Assembly (NCBI RefSeq): GCF_017303215.1
Contig: NZ_JAEMWU010000001.1
Coordinates: 620,001 to 684,000 of the forward strand
Source: Microbacterium esteraromaticum
GTDB lineage: Bacteria > Actinomycetota > Actinomycetes > Actinomycetales > Microbacteriaceae
DNA: 64,000 nucleotides
Direction of reading: 5' to 3'
The position numbers and the translations under genes are program-made. The notes under the pieces are model-generated. The model worked only from the letters and a program-made list of their open reading frames with translations. It was not told the origin of the DNA and ran no database searches. How positions within the stretch are numbered: the stretch's first letter is position 1; every line of letters starts with the position of its first letter. Of the stretch, positions 31,382 through 40,207 are shown one piece after another.

Positions 31382-31529
31382 GCGCACCCGCAGGCCCGCG
31401 CTCCAGCCGGTTCTGGGGCGTTCTCTGATCGGTCGCGTGTGCTTCACCTGCCGTACACCTGCGGCTGTGATGGTTCCCATGTAACGAGATTCCAAGCGCG
31501 GTGAAACGCGCGAAATCAAGAGGGTGCAC

Positions 31530-32201
31530 ATGCAGACGATCGCCATCGACGGGCTCTTCAACGTGAGGGCCACCAGCCCCACCGAGCCGTGGCTCGTACG
31601 CACCGGCGCCCCCGAGAACGTCACCGCCGACGGCGTGCGCGCGCTGCGCGACCTGGGTGTCACGACGATCGTCGACCTGCGCGAGCCCTCCGAAGCCGGC
31701 GCCCGCTCGCACGACATCCCCGTACAGCAGGCGGGCATCTACGGCGCCGAGCCGCCGGCGTCCGGCCGTCTCGAAGACATCTACACGCTCATGCTGCGTG
31801 AGCGGGGCGGCGCGCTTACCGCGGCCGTCGCCCTGATCGCCGACACCGAGGGTGCCGCGCTCGTGCACTGCACCGCCGGCAAGGACCGCACCGGCCTCGT
31901 CGTCGCGCTCGCGCGCCTCGCCGCCGGCGACAGCGCGGATGCCATCGTCGACGACTACGTGCTCTCGGCCGAGCACGTGCGCCCGGTGCGCGAACCCGCC
32001 GTGCGCGACCTCGTGCTGGCGCTGCCCGAGACCGAGCGCGCCGAAGCGCTGCGTCTACACCTCGAAAGCCCCCGCGAGGCGATCGTGCACGCACTGGCGA
32101 TCATCGACGAGCTCGGCGGCGCGGGCGCCTACCTCGCCCGCCACGGCCTGACCGACGCGCAGCTCACCCGGCTGCGTCACAAGAACGAGGATGCCCGATG
32201 A
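31530..32201 (+). CDS. Tyrosine-phosphatase-like phosphatase (Y_phosphatase3)
   Basis: 223 residues. P-loop HCTAGKDRTG with Cys114 and Arg120, general-acid region TTIVDLREPSE, and an N-terminal WLVRTGAPENV segment typical of the bacterial Y_phosphatase3 group that acts on phosphotyrosine, phosphoinositides or other organophosphates. ATG 31530 was chosen over GTG 31524 because AAGAGGG is correctly spaced. ATGA overlap with the phosphodiesterase gene. Confidence 0.88.
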   Translation: MQTIAIDGLFNVRATSPTEPWLVRTGAPENVTADGVRALRDLGVTTIVDLREPSEAGARSHDIPVQQAGIYGAEPPASGRLEDIYTLMLRERGGALTAAVALIADTEGAALVHCTAGKDRTGLVVALARLAAGDSADAIVDDYVLSAEHVRPVREPAVRDLVLALPETERAEALRLHLESPREAIVHALAIIDELGGAGAYLARHGLTDAQLTRLRHKNEDAR

Positions 32202-33004
32202 GCCGCGCAACCGGACGCTCGACCGTGCTGCACATCAGCGATGTGCACGTCACCGAGCGCGGCCTGCTGTACGACGCCGTCGACGGCATCGCTCGGCTGC
32301 GCGCCGTCGGCGACTACGTGCGCGCTTCGCAGATGACGCCCGAGGCCGTGCTGATCACCGGCGACCTCGCCCAGCGCGGCAACCCCGGCGCGTACGGAGC
32401 CCTCCGCGACGCGGTGGCTGAACTGCGCGAAGCAGTGCAGGCACCCGTGCTCACCATCATCGGCAACCACGACGACACCGAGGCCGCGCGCACCCTCGAC
32501 GGACACGAGCACTCCCACCACCGCACGGTGCTCGTCGATGGCATCCGCTTCGTGCTGCTCGACTCTTCCTCCGGCGAACTCGGCGCCGCCCAGCGGCAGT
32601 GGCTCGCCGACGAGCTCGCCACCCCGCACGGCGAGGGCACGGTCGTCGCCGTGCACCACCCGCCCCTCGGTTCCCCTCTGCCCACGCTCGCCAAGGCGGG
32701 CCTGCGCGATGCCGAGCAGCTGCTCGACATCCTCGTCGGCACCGACACTCGTGCTGTGCTCGCCGGGCACTTCCACCACCCGCTCGCCGCGCACGTGCGC
32801 GACATCCCCGTGATGGTGGGGCCCTCCCTCGCCTATCACCAGGTGATGGACGGCCGTGCCGACCGCATCAGCGGGCACGACCGCGCGATGTTCTCGGTCG
32901 TGCACCTGCACGCCGATGCCGTCACCGCCACCAGCGTCAGCCTCGAGACGCCCACCCCGCTCTTCTCATCCTCCGTCGCTGTACCCCCAACCCTGCACAG
33001 ATAA
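32198..33004 (+). CDS. Calcineurin-type metallophosphodiesterase
   Basis: 268 residues. The five metal motifs are visible in order: ISDVHVTERG, ITGDLAQRGNP, IIGNHDDTEA, AVHHPPLGS and AGHFHHPLAA. This is the class III cyclic-nucleotide phosphodiesterase / GpdQ-type arrangement; substrates range from cAMP to glycerophosphodiesters. The transporter gene follows 8 bp after, supporting hydrolysis of an imported phosphodiester or of a secreted substrate; no signal peptide is present, so it acts in the cytoplasm. Confidence 0.9.
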   Translation: MSRATGRSTVLHISDVHVTERGLLYDAVDGIARLRAVGDYVRASQMTPEAVLITGDLAQRGNPGAYGALRDAVAELREAVQAPVLTIIGNHDDTEAARTLDGHEHSHHRTVLVDGIRFVLLDSSSGELGAAQRQWLADELATPHGEGTVVAVHHPPLGSPLPTLAKAGLRDAEQLLDILVGTDTRAVLAGHFHHPLAAHVRDIPVMVGPSLAYHQVMDGRADRISGHDRAMFSVVHLHADAVTATSVSLETPTPLFSSSVAVPPTLHR

Positions 33005-33012
33005 GGAAACCC

Positions 33013-34053
33013 ATGTTCCGCTCGCACAGCCCCGCAGCGTTCGCCGTCCTCGGCGTCGCCGCACTCGCCCTCACCGGCTGCTCGACCGCGGCGTCCACCG
33101 CCGACGACGCCCAGCCGTCGGCCGGCGCGCTGGAGTCGACCACCATCACGCTCTACACCTCGGAGCCGCAGGAGAAGGCCGACGCACTCGTCGAGGCCTT
33201 CAACGAGGTGCACCCCGAGATCACCGTCGAGGTGTTCCGCGCCGGCACCGGCGACCTGACCACCCGCGTCGCCGCCGAGAAGGAGACCGGCAAGATCCAG
33301 GCCGACGTCTTCCTCGCCGCTGACGCCGCGACCTTCGAGAACTACGCTGCTGACGGCATGCTGCTCGAGCACACGCCCGCAGACGTCGATGCTCTCGACC
33401 CCGCCGTCGTCGACCCCGAGGGCTTCTACGTCGGCACCCGCATCATCCCGACCGTCATCGCCTACAACACGTCGATGGTCGACGCGGCCGACGTCCCCGC
33501 CTCGTGGGCCGACCTCACCGCAGCCGACTACGCCGACCGCATCGTCATGCCCAACCCCGACGTGTCGGGCGCAGCCGCCTACAACGCGGCCGTCTGGCTC
33601 GACGAAGACACCCTGGGTGAGGAGTGGATGACGGCGCTCGCCGCCAACCGCCCCGTCATCGCCGACAGCAACGGCCCCGTCTCGCAGGCCGTCGCCACCG
33701 GCACCCAGCCGATCGGCATCGTCGTCGACTACCTGGTGCGCGAGCTCGCCGCCCAGGGGTCGCCGATCGCCGTGTCGTACCCCAGCGAGGGGGTGCCGTT
33801 CGTCTCGCAGCCCGCCGGCATCTTCTCGGACACCGAGAACGCCGATGCGGCCCGCGCGTTCGTCGACTTCCTGGTCAGCGCTGACGGCCAGAAGCTCGCC
33901 GTCGAGCAGTCCTACCTGCCGGTGCGCGGCGACGTCGGAAGCCCCGAGGGTGCCCCCGAGCTCGAGCACATCGCGCTGCTGGCCCCCGAGCTCGAGACGA
34001 TCCGCGCCACCCAGCCCGGCGCCGTCGAGACCTTCCGGGAGCTGTTCCAGTAG
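33013..34053 (+). CDS. ABC substrate-binding lipoprotein (iron/2-AEP-like)
   Basis: 346 residues. Lipoprotein signal ending LALTGCST (lipidated C23). Mature part is a periplasmic-binding fold of the SBP_bac_6/8 kind (ITLYTSEPQEKADALVEAFN, FRAGTGDLTTRVAAEKETG, ADVFLAADAATFENYAADG), the group that includes ferric iron and 2-aminoethylphosphonate binders. The Tyr pair expected for iron binding is not obvious, and the three phosphatase genes around it favour an organophosphate or phosphonate. RBS AAGGAAA. Confidence 0.85.
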   Translation: MFRSHSPAAFAVLGVAALALTGCSTAASTADDAQPSAGALESTTITLYTSEPQEKADALVEAFNEVHPEITVEVFRAGTGDLTTRVAAEKETGKIQADVFLAADAATFENYAADGMLLEHTPADVDALDPAVVDPEGFYVGTRIIPTVIAYNTSMVDAADVPASWADLTAADYADRIVMPNPDVSGAAAYNAAVWLDEDTLGEEWMTALAANRPVIADSNGPVSQAVATGTQPIGIVVDYLVRELAAQGSPIAVSYPSEGVPFVSQPAGIFSDTENADAARAFVDFLVSADGQKLAVEQSYLPVRGDVGSPEGAPELEHIALLAPELETIRATQPGAVETFRELFQ

Positions 34054-35714
34054 TGAGCACCATCGCCACCGCCCCGGGTCCGGCCATTGGCCGGGCCCGG
34101 GGCCTCGACGGGGTCAGTGCCCTGACCGTGACCCTCTGGGTCGCGTGCGGCGCACTGATCCTGGTACCCCTTGGAGCGATCCTCGCCCTCTCCGCGGGCG
34201 GATCCCAGCTCAACGTCCTGCTGCAGGGCGACGTCGTCGAAGCCGGCATCAACAGCCTCGTCTCGGCGACAGCATCCGCCCTGTTCGCGGTCGCCATCGG
34301 CGCCGCCTTCGCGCTCATCCTCGAACGCACCGACCTGCGCCACCGCGGCGCTCTGCGCATCATCGCCCTCACCCCACTGCTGATGCCCCCGTTCGTCGGT
34401 GCGATCGCATGGCTCGGCGTCGCCGGCCCGGCAAGTCCCCTCAACCTCTGGTGGCGCGAGCACTTCGGCGGTCCGCTCTGGTCGATCTACGGCGCCGACG
34501 GCGTCATCATGCTGCTGACCGTGCACAGCTACCCGCTGGCGATGCTCATCGTCTCAGCCGCACTGCGACGCATCCCCTCCGACCTCGAACAGGCCGCCCG
34601 CATCTCCGGCGCCGGACCCGCACGCACCATGTTCAGCGTCACCGTGCCGCTGCTGCGGCCCGCGCTGCTGTCGTCGTTCCTGCTGATCGCGGTCGGAAAC
34701 CTGGCCGACTTCGGCATCCCCTCGATCATCGGTCTGCCTGAGCGGTACGTCACCCTCGCCACCCTGGTCTACCGGTACCTGCAGTCCGGCACGGTCGACG
34801 AACCCCTCGCCGTGGTCGCCACCATCGGTGTCGTGTTGCTCGTGCTCGCCATCGGCGCGCTCGTGCTGAACGCCCTGGTCAAGGGCAGCGGGTGGGAGCT
34901 CGACGCCTCGAGCACGCCCGTACAACCGCTGCCGCTGGGGCGCGCCCGCACGCCGCTCGGCATCGTCATGTGGACCGTCGTGCTCGGCATCACCCTGCTG
35001 CCGCTGCTCGCCCTGCTCACCCAGACCCTGCTGCGCGCGCCCGGTCTACCGCTGACCCCCGAGAACCTCACCCTCGACAACTTCGCCAAGGCGCTCACCT
35101 CGAGCACCGCCCTCGACGGGGCGGCCAACTCGATCATGCTCGCCACCGGCGCAGCCCTGATCTGCGGCGTGCTCGGGCTGGCCATCGGCGTGGTCACCAC
35201 CCGCGTGCGCACCCGGTGGACGCGGGGACTCGGCCCGGTCGCGATGCTGCCGCAGGCCATCCCCGGCATCGTGATCGCAGTCGCGTGGCTCATCATCGCC
35301 CCGCGCATCGGCCTGTTCAACACCCCGTGGCTCATCCTGGCGGCCTACATCACCTCGTTCACCGCGTTGGTGGTGCAGTCGGTGTCCGGGCCGTTGGCCA
35401 GCACACCGTCCAGCGCCGAAGAGGCGGCCCGCGTCGCCGGCGCCGGGCGACTGCGCGCCCTGATCGACATCTCGTCGCGCATGGCCCTGCCCGCCGCGAT
35501 CTCGGGAGCCGTCGTCGTCGCCGCCACCGCCGTGCGCGAGCTCACGCTGTCGGTGCTGCTGCTCTCACCGGGCTCGCAGACCCTGGGCGTGGCGATCTTC
35601 AACTTCCAGCAGGCGGGCGCCTACAACACCGCGGCCGCATGGTCGCTGGTCGTCGCCGTCGCCGGCATCGCCGTGATCGGACTGGCCACGCGCCGGCCCA
35701 GAGACACAAACTGA
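34053..35714 (+). CDS. ABC permease, two fused permease domains
   Basis: 553 residues, about twelve membrane helices in two homologous halves, each with an EAA loop (LEQAARISGAGPARTMFSVT near 185 and EEAARVAGAGRLRALIDISS near 455). This FbpB/ThiP/PhnU-V-like duplication lets one polypeptide form the whole channel. GTG 34053 overlaps the binding-protein stop by one base. Confidence 0.9.
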   Translation: MSTIATAPGPAIGRARGLDGVSALTVTLWVACGALILVPLGAILALSAGGSQLNVLLQGDVVEAGINSLVSATASALFAVAIGAAFALILERTDLRHRGALRIIALTPLLMPPFVGAIAWLGVAGPASPLNLWWREHFGGPLWSIYGADGVIMLLTVHSYPLAMLIVSAALRRIPSDLEQAARISGAGPARTMFSVTVPLLRPALLSSFLLIAVGNLADFGIPSIIGLPERYVTLATLVYRYLQSGTVDEPLAVVATIGVVLLVLAIGALVLNALVKGSGWELDASSTPVQPLPLGRARTPLGIVMWTVVLGITLLPLLALLTQTLLRAPGLPLTPENLTLDNFAKALTSSTALDGAANSIMLATGAALICGVLGLAIGVVTTRVRTRWTRGLGPVAMLPQAIPGIVIAVAWLIIAPRIGLFNTPWLILAAYITSFTALVVQSVSGPLASTPSSAEEAARVAGAGRLRALIDISSRMALPAAISGAVVVAATAVRELTLSVLLLSPGSQTLGVAIFNFQQAGAYNTAAAWSLVVAVAGIAVIGLATRRPRDTN

Positions 35715-35735
35715 GAGACAACCTGAGAGGCCACC

Positions 35736-36818
35736 ATGGCATCCGTCACCCTCGACTCCGTATCCGTCCGTTACCCATCCGGGGCCAGCGGCCTGGTCGG
35801 CATCGACCTCACCATCGCCGACGGCGAGTTCGTCGCCCTGGTCGGGCCGTCCGGCTCGGGCAAGACCACCCTGCTGCGCACCATCGCCGGGTTCCTCACA
35901 CCCACCAGCGGAGCCGTGCGCATCGGCGACCGCACCGTCGCCGGCGACGCGCAGTTCGTGCCGCCCGAGCAGCGCGAACTGGGCATGGTGTTCCAGCAGC
36001 ACGCCGTCTGGCCGCACTGGAACGTCGGCCGCAACGTCGAGTACCCGCTGCGTCGCGCCGGCGTGCCGCGCGATCAGCGCAAGACGCGTGTCGCCGAAGC
36101 ACTCGACCTGGTCGGACTCGCCGGCTACGAGAAGCGCGACCCCGCAACGCTCTCGGGCGGGCAGCGCCAGCGCGTCGCACTGGCGCGCGCCCTGGTCGCA
36201 CGCCCGCGCGTGCTGCTGCTCGACGAAGCGCTCTCGGCCCTCGACGAGCCCCTGCGCGACCGGCTGCGCCTCGAACTGCAGACCCTCACGCGCGAACTCG
36301 GGCTCACGGTCGTGCACGTCACGCACGACCGCGCCGAGGCGTTGGCGCTCGCCGACCGGGTGGTCGTGCTCGACGGCGGGCGCATCCAGCAGGTCGGCGC
36401 GCCCGACGAGCTGGTCACCCGGCCCGCCAGCGGCTTCGTCGCGCGCTTCCTCTCCGACGCCACGCTCGTCGACGGAGTGCTCAGCGACGCCGGCTTCCAG
36501 GCCGACGGGCATCCGCTGTCCGTGCCGCGCGACACCTCCATGCCGGCGGCGGGACGCGCGACCGCGGCGATCCTGCCCGCCGCGGTCACCGTGACCCCCT
36601 CGGATGCCGGTGACGCGGTCGTGCGCTCGTCGCTGTACACGCCCGACGGCGGCGACGCCGTCATCGACTGGGCCGGAGTGACGCTGCGCGCGCGCACCCG
36701 TGGCATCCGCCTGGCGGTGGGACAGACGGTGCGCGTCGACGTCGACCGTGTCGTGGTCTACCCGGCCGAGTCGCTCGACGCGGCCGCGTCTGCCGCGCCG
36801 ACGCTGGTGAGCGCATGA
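35736..36818 (+). CDS. ABC transporter ATP-binding protein with TOBE domain
   Basis: 360 residues. Walker A VGPSGSGKTTLLRTIAG, Q-loop MVFQQHAVWPHW, signature LSGGQRQRVALARALV, Walker B VLLLDEALSALDE and the His switch HVTHDRAEA. Residues 270-345 form the TOBE-like C-terminal domain. Energises the fused permease upstream. ATGA overlap with the histidine phosphatase gene. Confidence 0.92.
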   Translation: MASVTLDSVSVRYPSGASGLVGIDLTIADGEFVALVGPSGSGKTTLLRTIAGFLTPTSGAVRIGDRTVAGDAQFVPPEQRELGMVFQQHAVWPHWNVGRNVEYPLRRAGVPRDQRKTRVAEALDLVGLAGYEKRDPATLSGGQRQRVALARALVARPRVLLLDEALSALDEPLRDRLRLELQTLTRELGLTVVHVTHDRAEALALADRVVVLDGGRIQQVGAPDELVTRPASGFVARFLSDATLVDGVLSDAGFQADGHPLSVPRDTSMPAAGRATAAILPAAVTVTPSDAGDAVVRSSLYTPDGGDAVIDWAGVTLRARTRGIRLAVGQTVRVDVDRVVVYPAESLDAAASAAPTLVSA

Positions 36819-37354
36819 CCGTCGCCCTCGTGCGTCACGGCCGCACCGCGTGGAACCTCGCCCGCCGCATGCAGGGCCGCACCGAGGTGCCGCTCGATGA
36901 CCACGGGCAGGCGCAGGCGGACGCCGCAGGGGCCCTGCTGGCTCGCGCCGAGTGGATGCACCTGATCGCCTCGCCCCTCGGCCGAGCCGTCGACACTGCC
37001 GACCGCATCGGCGAGCACGTGACGGGCGTGGCGCGCGAAATCGACGACCGGCTGATCGAACGCGACTACGGCGCCGCCGAAGGCCTCGCCGTGAGCGAGG
37101 TGCACGAACGCTGGCCGGACGGCGGCTATCCCGACGCGGAACCGCTCGACGCCGTCGCCGCGCGCGCGGGTTCGGCACTCACCGAGATCGCCGCGCGACG
37201 CGGCAACAGCATCGTCGTCGCCCACGGCACGCTGCTGCGCGTCGGCGTCGAGACGCTCACCGGCAGCCCGTGCCCGCGCATTCTGAACGGACAGATCGTG
37301 ATGCTCGAAGCCGAAGAGGCGGGCCGGTTCACGGCCCGGTTCCTCACCGAGTAG
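36815..37354 (+). CDS. Histidine phosphatase family protein
   Basis: 179 residues. Catalytic LVRHGRTAWNLARRMQGRTE (His9 region), IASPLGRAVDTADRI, acid in IERDYGAAEGLAVSEVHERW, and the second His in VVAHGTLLRV. Same family as phosphoglycerate-mutase-like phosphatases such as PhoE. It is the third phosphoester hydrolase of this locus and is co-translated with the ATPase, implying it acts on the imported compound. Confidence 0.9.
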   Translation: MTVALVRHGRTAWNLARRMQGRTEVPLDDHGQAQADAAGALLARAEWMHLIASPLGRAVDTADRIGEHVTGVAREIDDRLIERDYGAAEGLAVSEVHERWPDGGYPDAEPLDAVAARAGSALTEIAARRGNSIVVAHGTLLRVGVETLTGSPCPRILNGQIVMLEAEEAGRFTARFLTE

Positions 37355-37450
37355 CGATCGCCCTCAGGGGCCGAGTGACCCTTTCCGGAACGCCCACGCT
37401 GTGGCACTCTGGCAGGAATCACGCATCGGTACCCAAAGGAGGGCGATCGT

Positions 37451-37639
37451 ATGCTTTTTGCGACATCTGCGCTGGTCTTCGGACCGCCGGAGTGGCTGTT
37501 CACCGGCTTCATGGCCATGCTGATCCTGGGGATCGCCGGCCTCATGAGCTACGTCCGCGTCAAACGCGAGCGACATGCGCTCGAGCGAATGCACCGCTTC
37601 GGCGGGGTGAGCGCGGTCAGAGGCGATCGACACCGCTGA
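37451..37639 (+). CDS. Small single-helix membrane protein
   Basis: 62 residues: one helix (about 16-36, FTGFMAMLILGIAGLMSYVR) followed by a basic tail (VKRERHALERMHRF). A perfect AAGGAGGG ribosome site precedes the ATG, which argues that it is really translated. Function unknown. Confidence 0.6.
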   Translation: MLFATSALVFGPPEWLFTGFMAMLILGIAGLMSYVRVKRERHALERMHRFGGVSAVRGDRHR

Positions 37640-37688
37640 CGGCGATGACGGCCTCTCCGGCCTCGTCGGATGCTGCCAACCGGAGCAG

Positions 37689-38402
37689 TCAGGACGACTG
37701 GGCGAGCACGCGCTGCAGGGGCGCGTAGTGCTCGATCACGGCACGGCGATATGCCTCGACGTCTCCGGCGCGCACCGCGTCGAGCATGTCGCCGTGCGCT
37801 TTCGCGGTTCTCTCGATATCGGCGGGGGGTGCGATCTGCAATTGCGGCAGCACTGCCGTATGCACATCCCAGAATGCGCCGACGAGTTGACCGACCAGAT
37901 GGTTGCCGGTGCGGGCGAACAACTGCGTGTGGAAGGCTCGATCGGCTTCGAGGAAGTTCTCGCCGCGGCTTGCTTTGTCGACCATCTCGTCGACGAGGTC
38001 GGCGAGCGCTGGGTGCTCCGTCTGAGCAGCGCCGGCTTCGACGACCCGGTCAGCCATCGAAAGGTCGAGCGCAAGGCGCACCTCAACGACCTCGCGCAGC
38101 GCCTGCAATGACCCTTCGGGGGAGAGCACCCCGCGGAACACCAGGGCCTCCACCATCGGGTCGAGCGACATCTCGCCAACGAAAGTGCCGTGCCCGTGGC
38201 GGACATCGACGATGTCGAGAGTCGACAGGGTGCGGATCGCCTCGCGCACGGAGGATCGTGAGACATCCAGTGCCTCGCACAGTTCTGATTCGGTCGGCAG
38301 TGGGTCGCCGGGACGCAGACTGCGCGTGAGGATGAGCTGCTTAATCTGATCCGCCGTCGTGGCGCGGCGCATGCGGGACGCACGTGATCGGGTCACTGTC
38401 AA
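37689..38402 (-). CDS. nanR: FadR-type GntR regulator of sialic-acid genes
   Basis: 237 residues. Winged helix at 12-82 (ADQIKQLILTRSLRPGDPLP, TESELCEALDVSRSSVREAI) and an FCD effector domain with metal-binding His and Asp (DRAFHTQLFARTGNHLV, AHGDMLDAVRAGD). Divergent from the sialic-acid transporter and catabolic genes, so its ligand is probably a sialic-acid intermediate. The TTG start at 38402 has AGGAAG upstream; ATG 38372 is possible. The perfect palindrome at 38491-38508 is its likely operator. Confidence 0.82.
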   Translation of the reverse strand: MTVTRSRASRMRRATTADQIKQLILTRSLRPGDPLPTESELCEALDVSRSSVREAIRTLSTLDIVDVRHGHGTFVGEMSLDPMVEALVFRGVLSPEGSLQALREVVEVRLALDLSMADRVVEAGAAQTEHPALADLVDEMVDKASRGENFLEADRAFHTQLFARTGNHLVGQLVGAFWDVHTAVLPQLQIAPPADIERTAKAHGDMLDAVRAGDVEAYRRAVIEHYAPLQRVLAQSS

Positions 38403-38460
38403 CTCGCACTTCCTCTCGCGTCACGTTGATCATCTCATTGGGACGGGCGGGTGGCTGTTG

Positions 38461-38508
38461 TTGAGAACGCCGCCCGTCTGTGTTTATAGTACATCAGACA
38501 TCTGATGT
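38461..38508 (+). promoter_or_regulatory. Promoter and operator of the sialic-acid operon
   Basis: TTGAGA (38461-38466) and TATAGT (38485-38490), 18 bp apart, are the -35 and -10. ACATCAGACATCTGATGT (38491-38508) starts right after the -10: perfect 8-bp arms and a 2-bp centre. Its place over the start of transcription fits a repressor site for the divergent FadR-type protein. Confidence 0.75.
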
Positions 38509-38545
38509 CCCGACGATGTCGTCCCTCCCACAACTGGAGCATCAC

Positions 38546-40144
38546 ATGACCCGTTACATCCCCCGCAGGCGTGGGACCCGATTCGCGACGGCGCTGGCCG
38601 GCTCGATCGCGGTCGCCGTCGCGCTCTCCGGCTGCGGTGCCGCAGCCACCGACAAGAACGATTCGGGCGCCAACGCCGGCGAGATCGATCTTGACGCGAT
38701 CATCGAGGCGGGCATCTCATACTCGCTGAACGGCAGCTTTGACCCGATGGTCGCCTCCGGTGCCGTCACCGTCTCGGCCAACTGGCACATCTTCGAGGGG
38801 CTGGTCGACCTCGACCCCGTCACCCAGAAGCCCGCGCCGGCACTCGCCGCCGATCTTCCAAAGAAGGTCGACGACACCACGTACGAGATCGACATCCGCG
38901 AGGGCGCGACCTTCCAGAACGGCGACCCGGTGACCTCTGAAGACGTCGTCTTCAGCTACGAGCGCGTGCTCGACCCGGCGAACAACTCGCTGTTCCTCTC
39001 GTTCGTCGACTTCATCGACACGGTCACTGCCGTCGACGAGGACACCGTCCAGATCACCACCGACTACCCGTTCTCGCTGATCAACGACCGCCTCGGCGTC
39101 GTGAAGATCGTGCCGAAGGCGGTCGTCGAGGCCGACGCCGAGGGCTTCGCCTCGAACCCCGTCGGCTCGGGTCCCTACACCCTCGTCTCGGCAGTGCCCG
39201 AGGACAAGATCGTCTTCGAGCGCTACGAAGACTACAACGGCCCGCACCCGGCACTCGCTGCCGGCATGAACTGGAACCTGCTCGCAGACCCGTCCGCACG
39301 CGTGACCGCCATGTCGACCGGCACCATCCAGGCCATGGAGGACGTGCCCTACATCGACGTCGACACGCTCGCGTCGTCCGCCGAGGTCGAGAGCGTGCAG
39401 TCGTTCGGCCTGCTGTTCATGATGTTCAACACCAAGGCCGCGCCGTTCGACGACCCGCGCGTGCGTCAGGCGCTGCACTACGCGCTCGACATGGACAAGA
39501 TCATCGAGACCGGCATGCTCGGCAACGCCACCGCCGCCACGTCGTTCCTGCCCGAGAACTACGAGAACTACAACAAGGCGTCGACGGTCTACACGTACGA
39601 CCCCGAGAAGGCGAAGGGCCTGCTCGCCGATGCGGGCGCTTCCGACCTGTCGATCACGCTCCTGACCACCGACACCGGCTGGGTCAAGGAGGTCGCGCCG
39701 CTGATCAAGGAATCGCTGGATGCCGTGGGCGTCAAGACCACGCTCGAGATCGGCCAGTCCGCGGCGATGTACGAGAAGGTCGACTCCGGCGACTACACGG
39801 TCGCCGTCGCACCCGGCGACCCCTCGGTCTTCGGCGTCGACCCCGACCTGCTGATGAACTGGTGGTACGGCGACAACGTGTGGTCGAACACCCGCACCGC
39901 CTGGGCTGACTCGCCCGAGTACGCCGAGCTGACCGCACTGCTCGACCAGGCCGTCCAACGGGAGGGCGACGAGCAGCAGCAGACCTGGAACCAGGCCTTC
40001 GATCTGCTCTCCGAGCAGGCCGTGCTCTACCCGCTGTTCCACCGCAAGCTGCCCACCGCGTGGAGCAGCCAGCAGCTGGTCGACTTCAAGCCGGTCCCGA
40101 CCACCGGACTGTCGTTCCTCGACGTCGGGGTCGCAGCCAAGTGA
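38546..40144 (+). CDS. Sialic-acid ABC transporter, SBP_bac_5 lipoprotein
   Basis: 532 residues. Lipoprotein signal ending VALSGCGAA (C30). The mature part is the peptide/nickel-type binding fold (ITLLTTDTGWVKEVAPLIKE, FDDPRVRQALHYALDMDKII), the family that also contains sialic-acid binders such as SatA and SiaE. Start ATG 38546 with GGAG eight bases before. Followed by a strong intercistronic hairpin. Sialic acid as substrate is inferred from the downstream nanA-nanK-nanE genes. Confidence 0.88.
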   Translation: MTRYIPRRRGTRFATALAGSIAVAVALSGCGAAATDKNDSGANAGEIDLDAIIEAGISYSLNGSFDPMVASGAVTVSANWHIFEGLVDLDPVTQKPAPALAADLPKKVDDTTYEIDIREGATFQNGDPVTSEDVVFSYERVLDPANNSLFLSFVDFIDTVTAVDEDTVQITTDYPFSLINDRLGVVKIVPKAVVEADAEGFASNPVGSGPYTLVSAVPEDKIVFERYEDYNGPHPALAAGMNWNLLADPSARVTAMSTGTIQAMEDVPYIDVDTLASSAEVESVQSFGLLFMMFNTKAAPFDDPRVRQALHYALDMDKIIETGMLGNATAATSFLPENYENYNKASTVYTYDPEKAKGLLADAGASDLSITLLTTDTGWVKEVAPLIKESLDAVGVKTTLEIGQSAAMYEKVDSGDYTVAVAPGDPSVFGVDPDLLMNWWYGDNVWSNTRTAWADSPEYAELTALLDQAVQREGDEQQQTWNQAFDLLSEQAVLYPLFHRKLPTAWSSQQLVDFKPVPTTGLSFLDVGVAAK

Positions 40145-40149
40145 TCCCC

Positions 40150-40182
40150 CTCCGGGCGGCGCGCACTCCGCGCCGCCCGGAG
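40150..40182 (+). other. Intercistronic hairpin after the binding-protein gene
   Basis: A perfect 14-bp stem (40150-40163 with 40169-40182) and 5-base loop, GC-rich and with no T-run. Such structures after binding-protein genes stabilise the upstream mRNA and lower expression of the permease genes. Confidence 0.7.
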
Positions 40183-40207
40183 ATCCTCCTCGAACAAGAA
40201 GGCCCCC

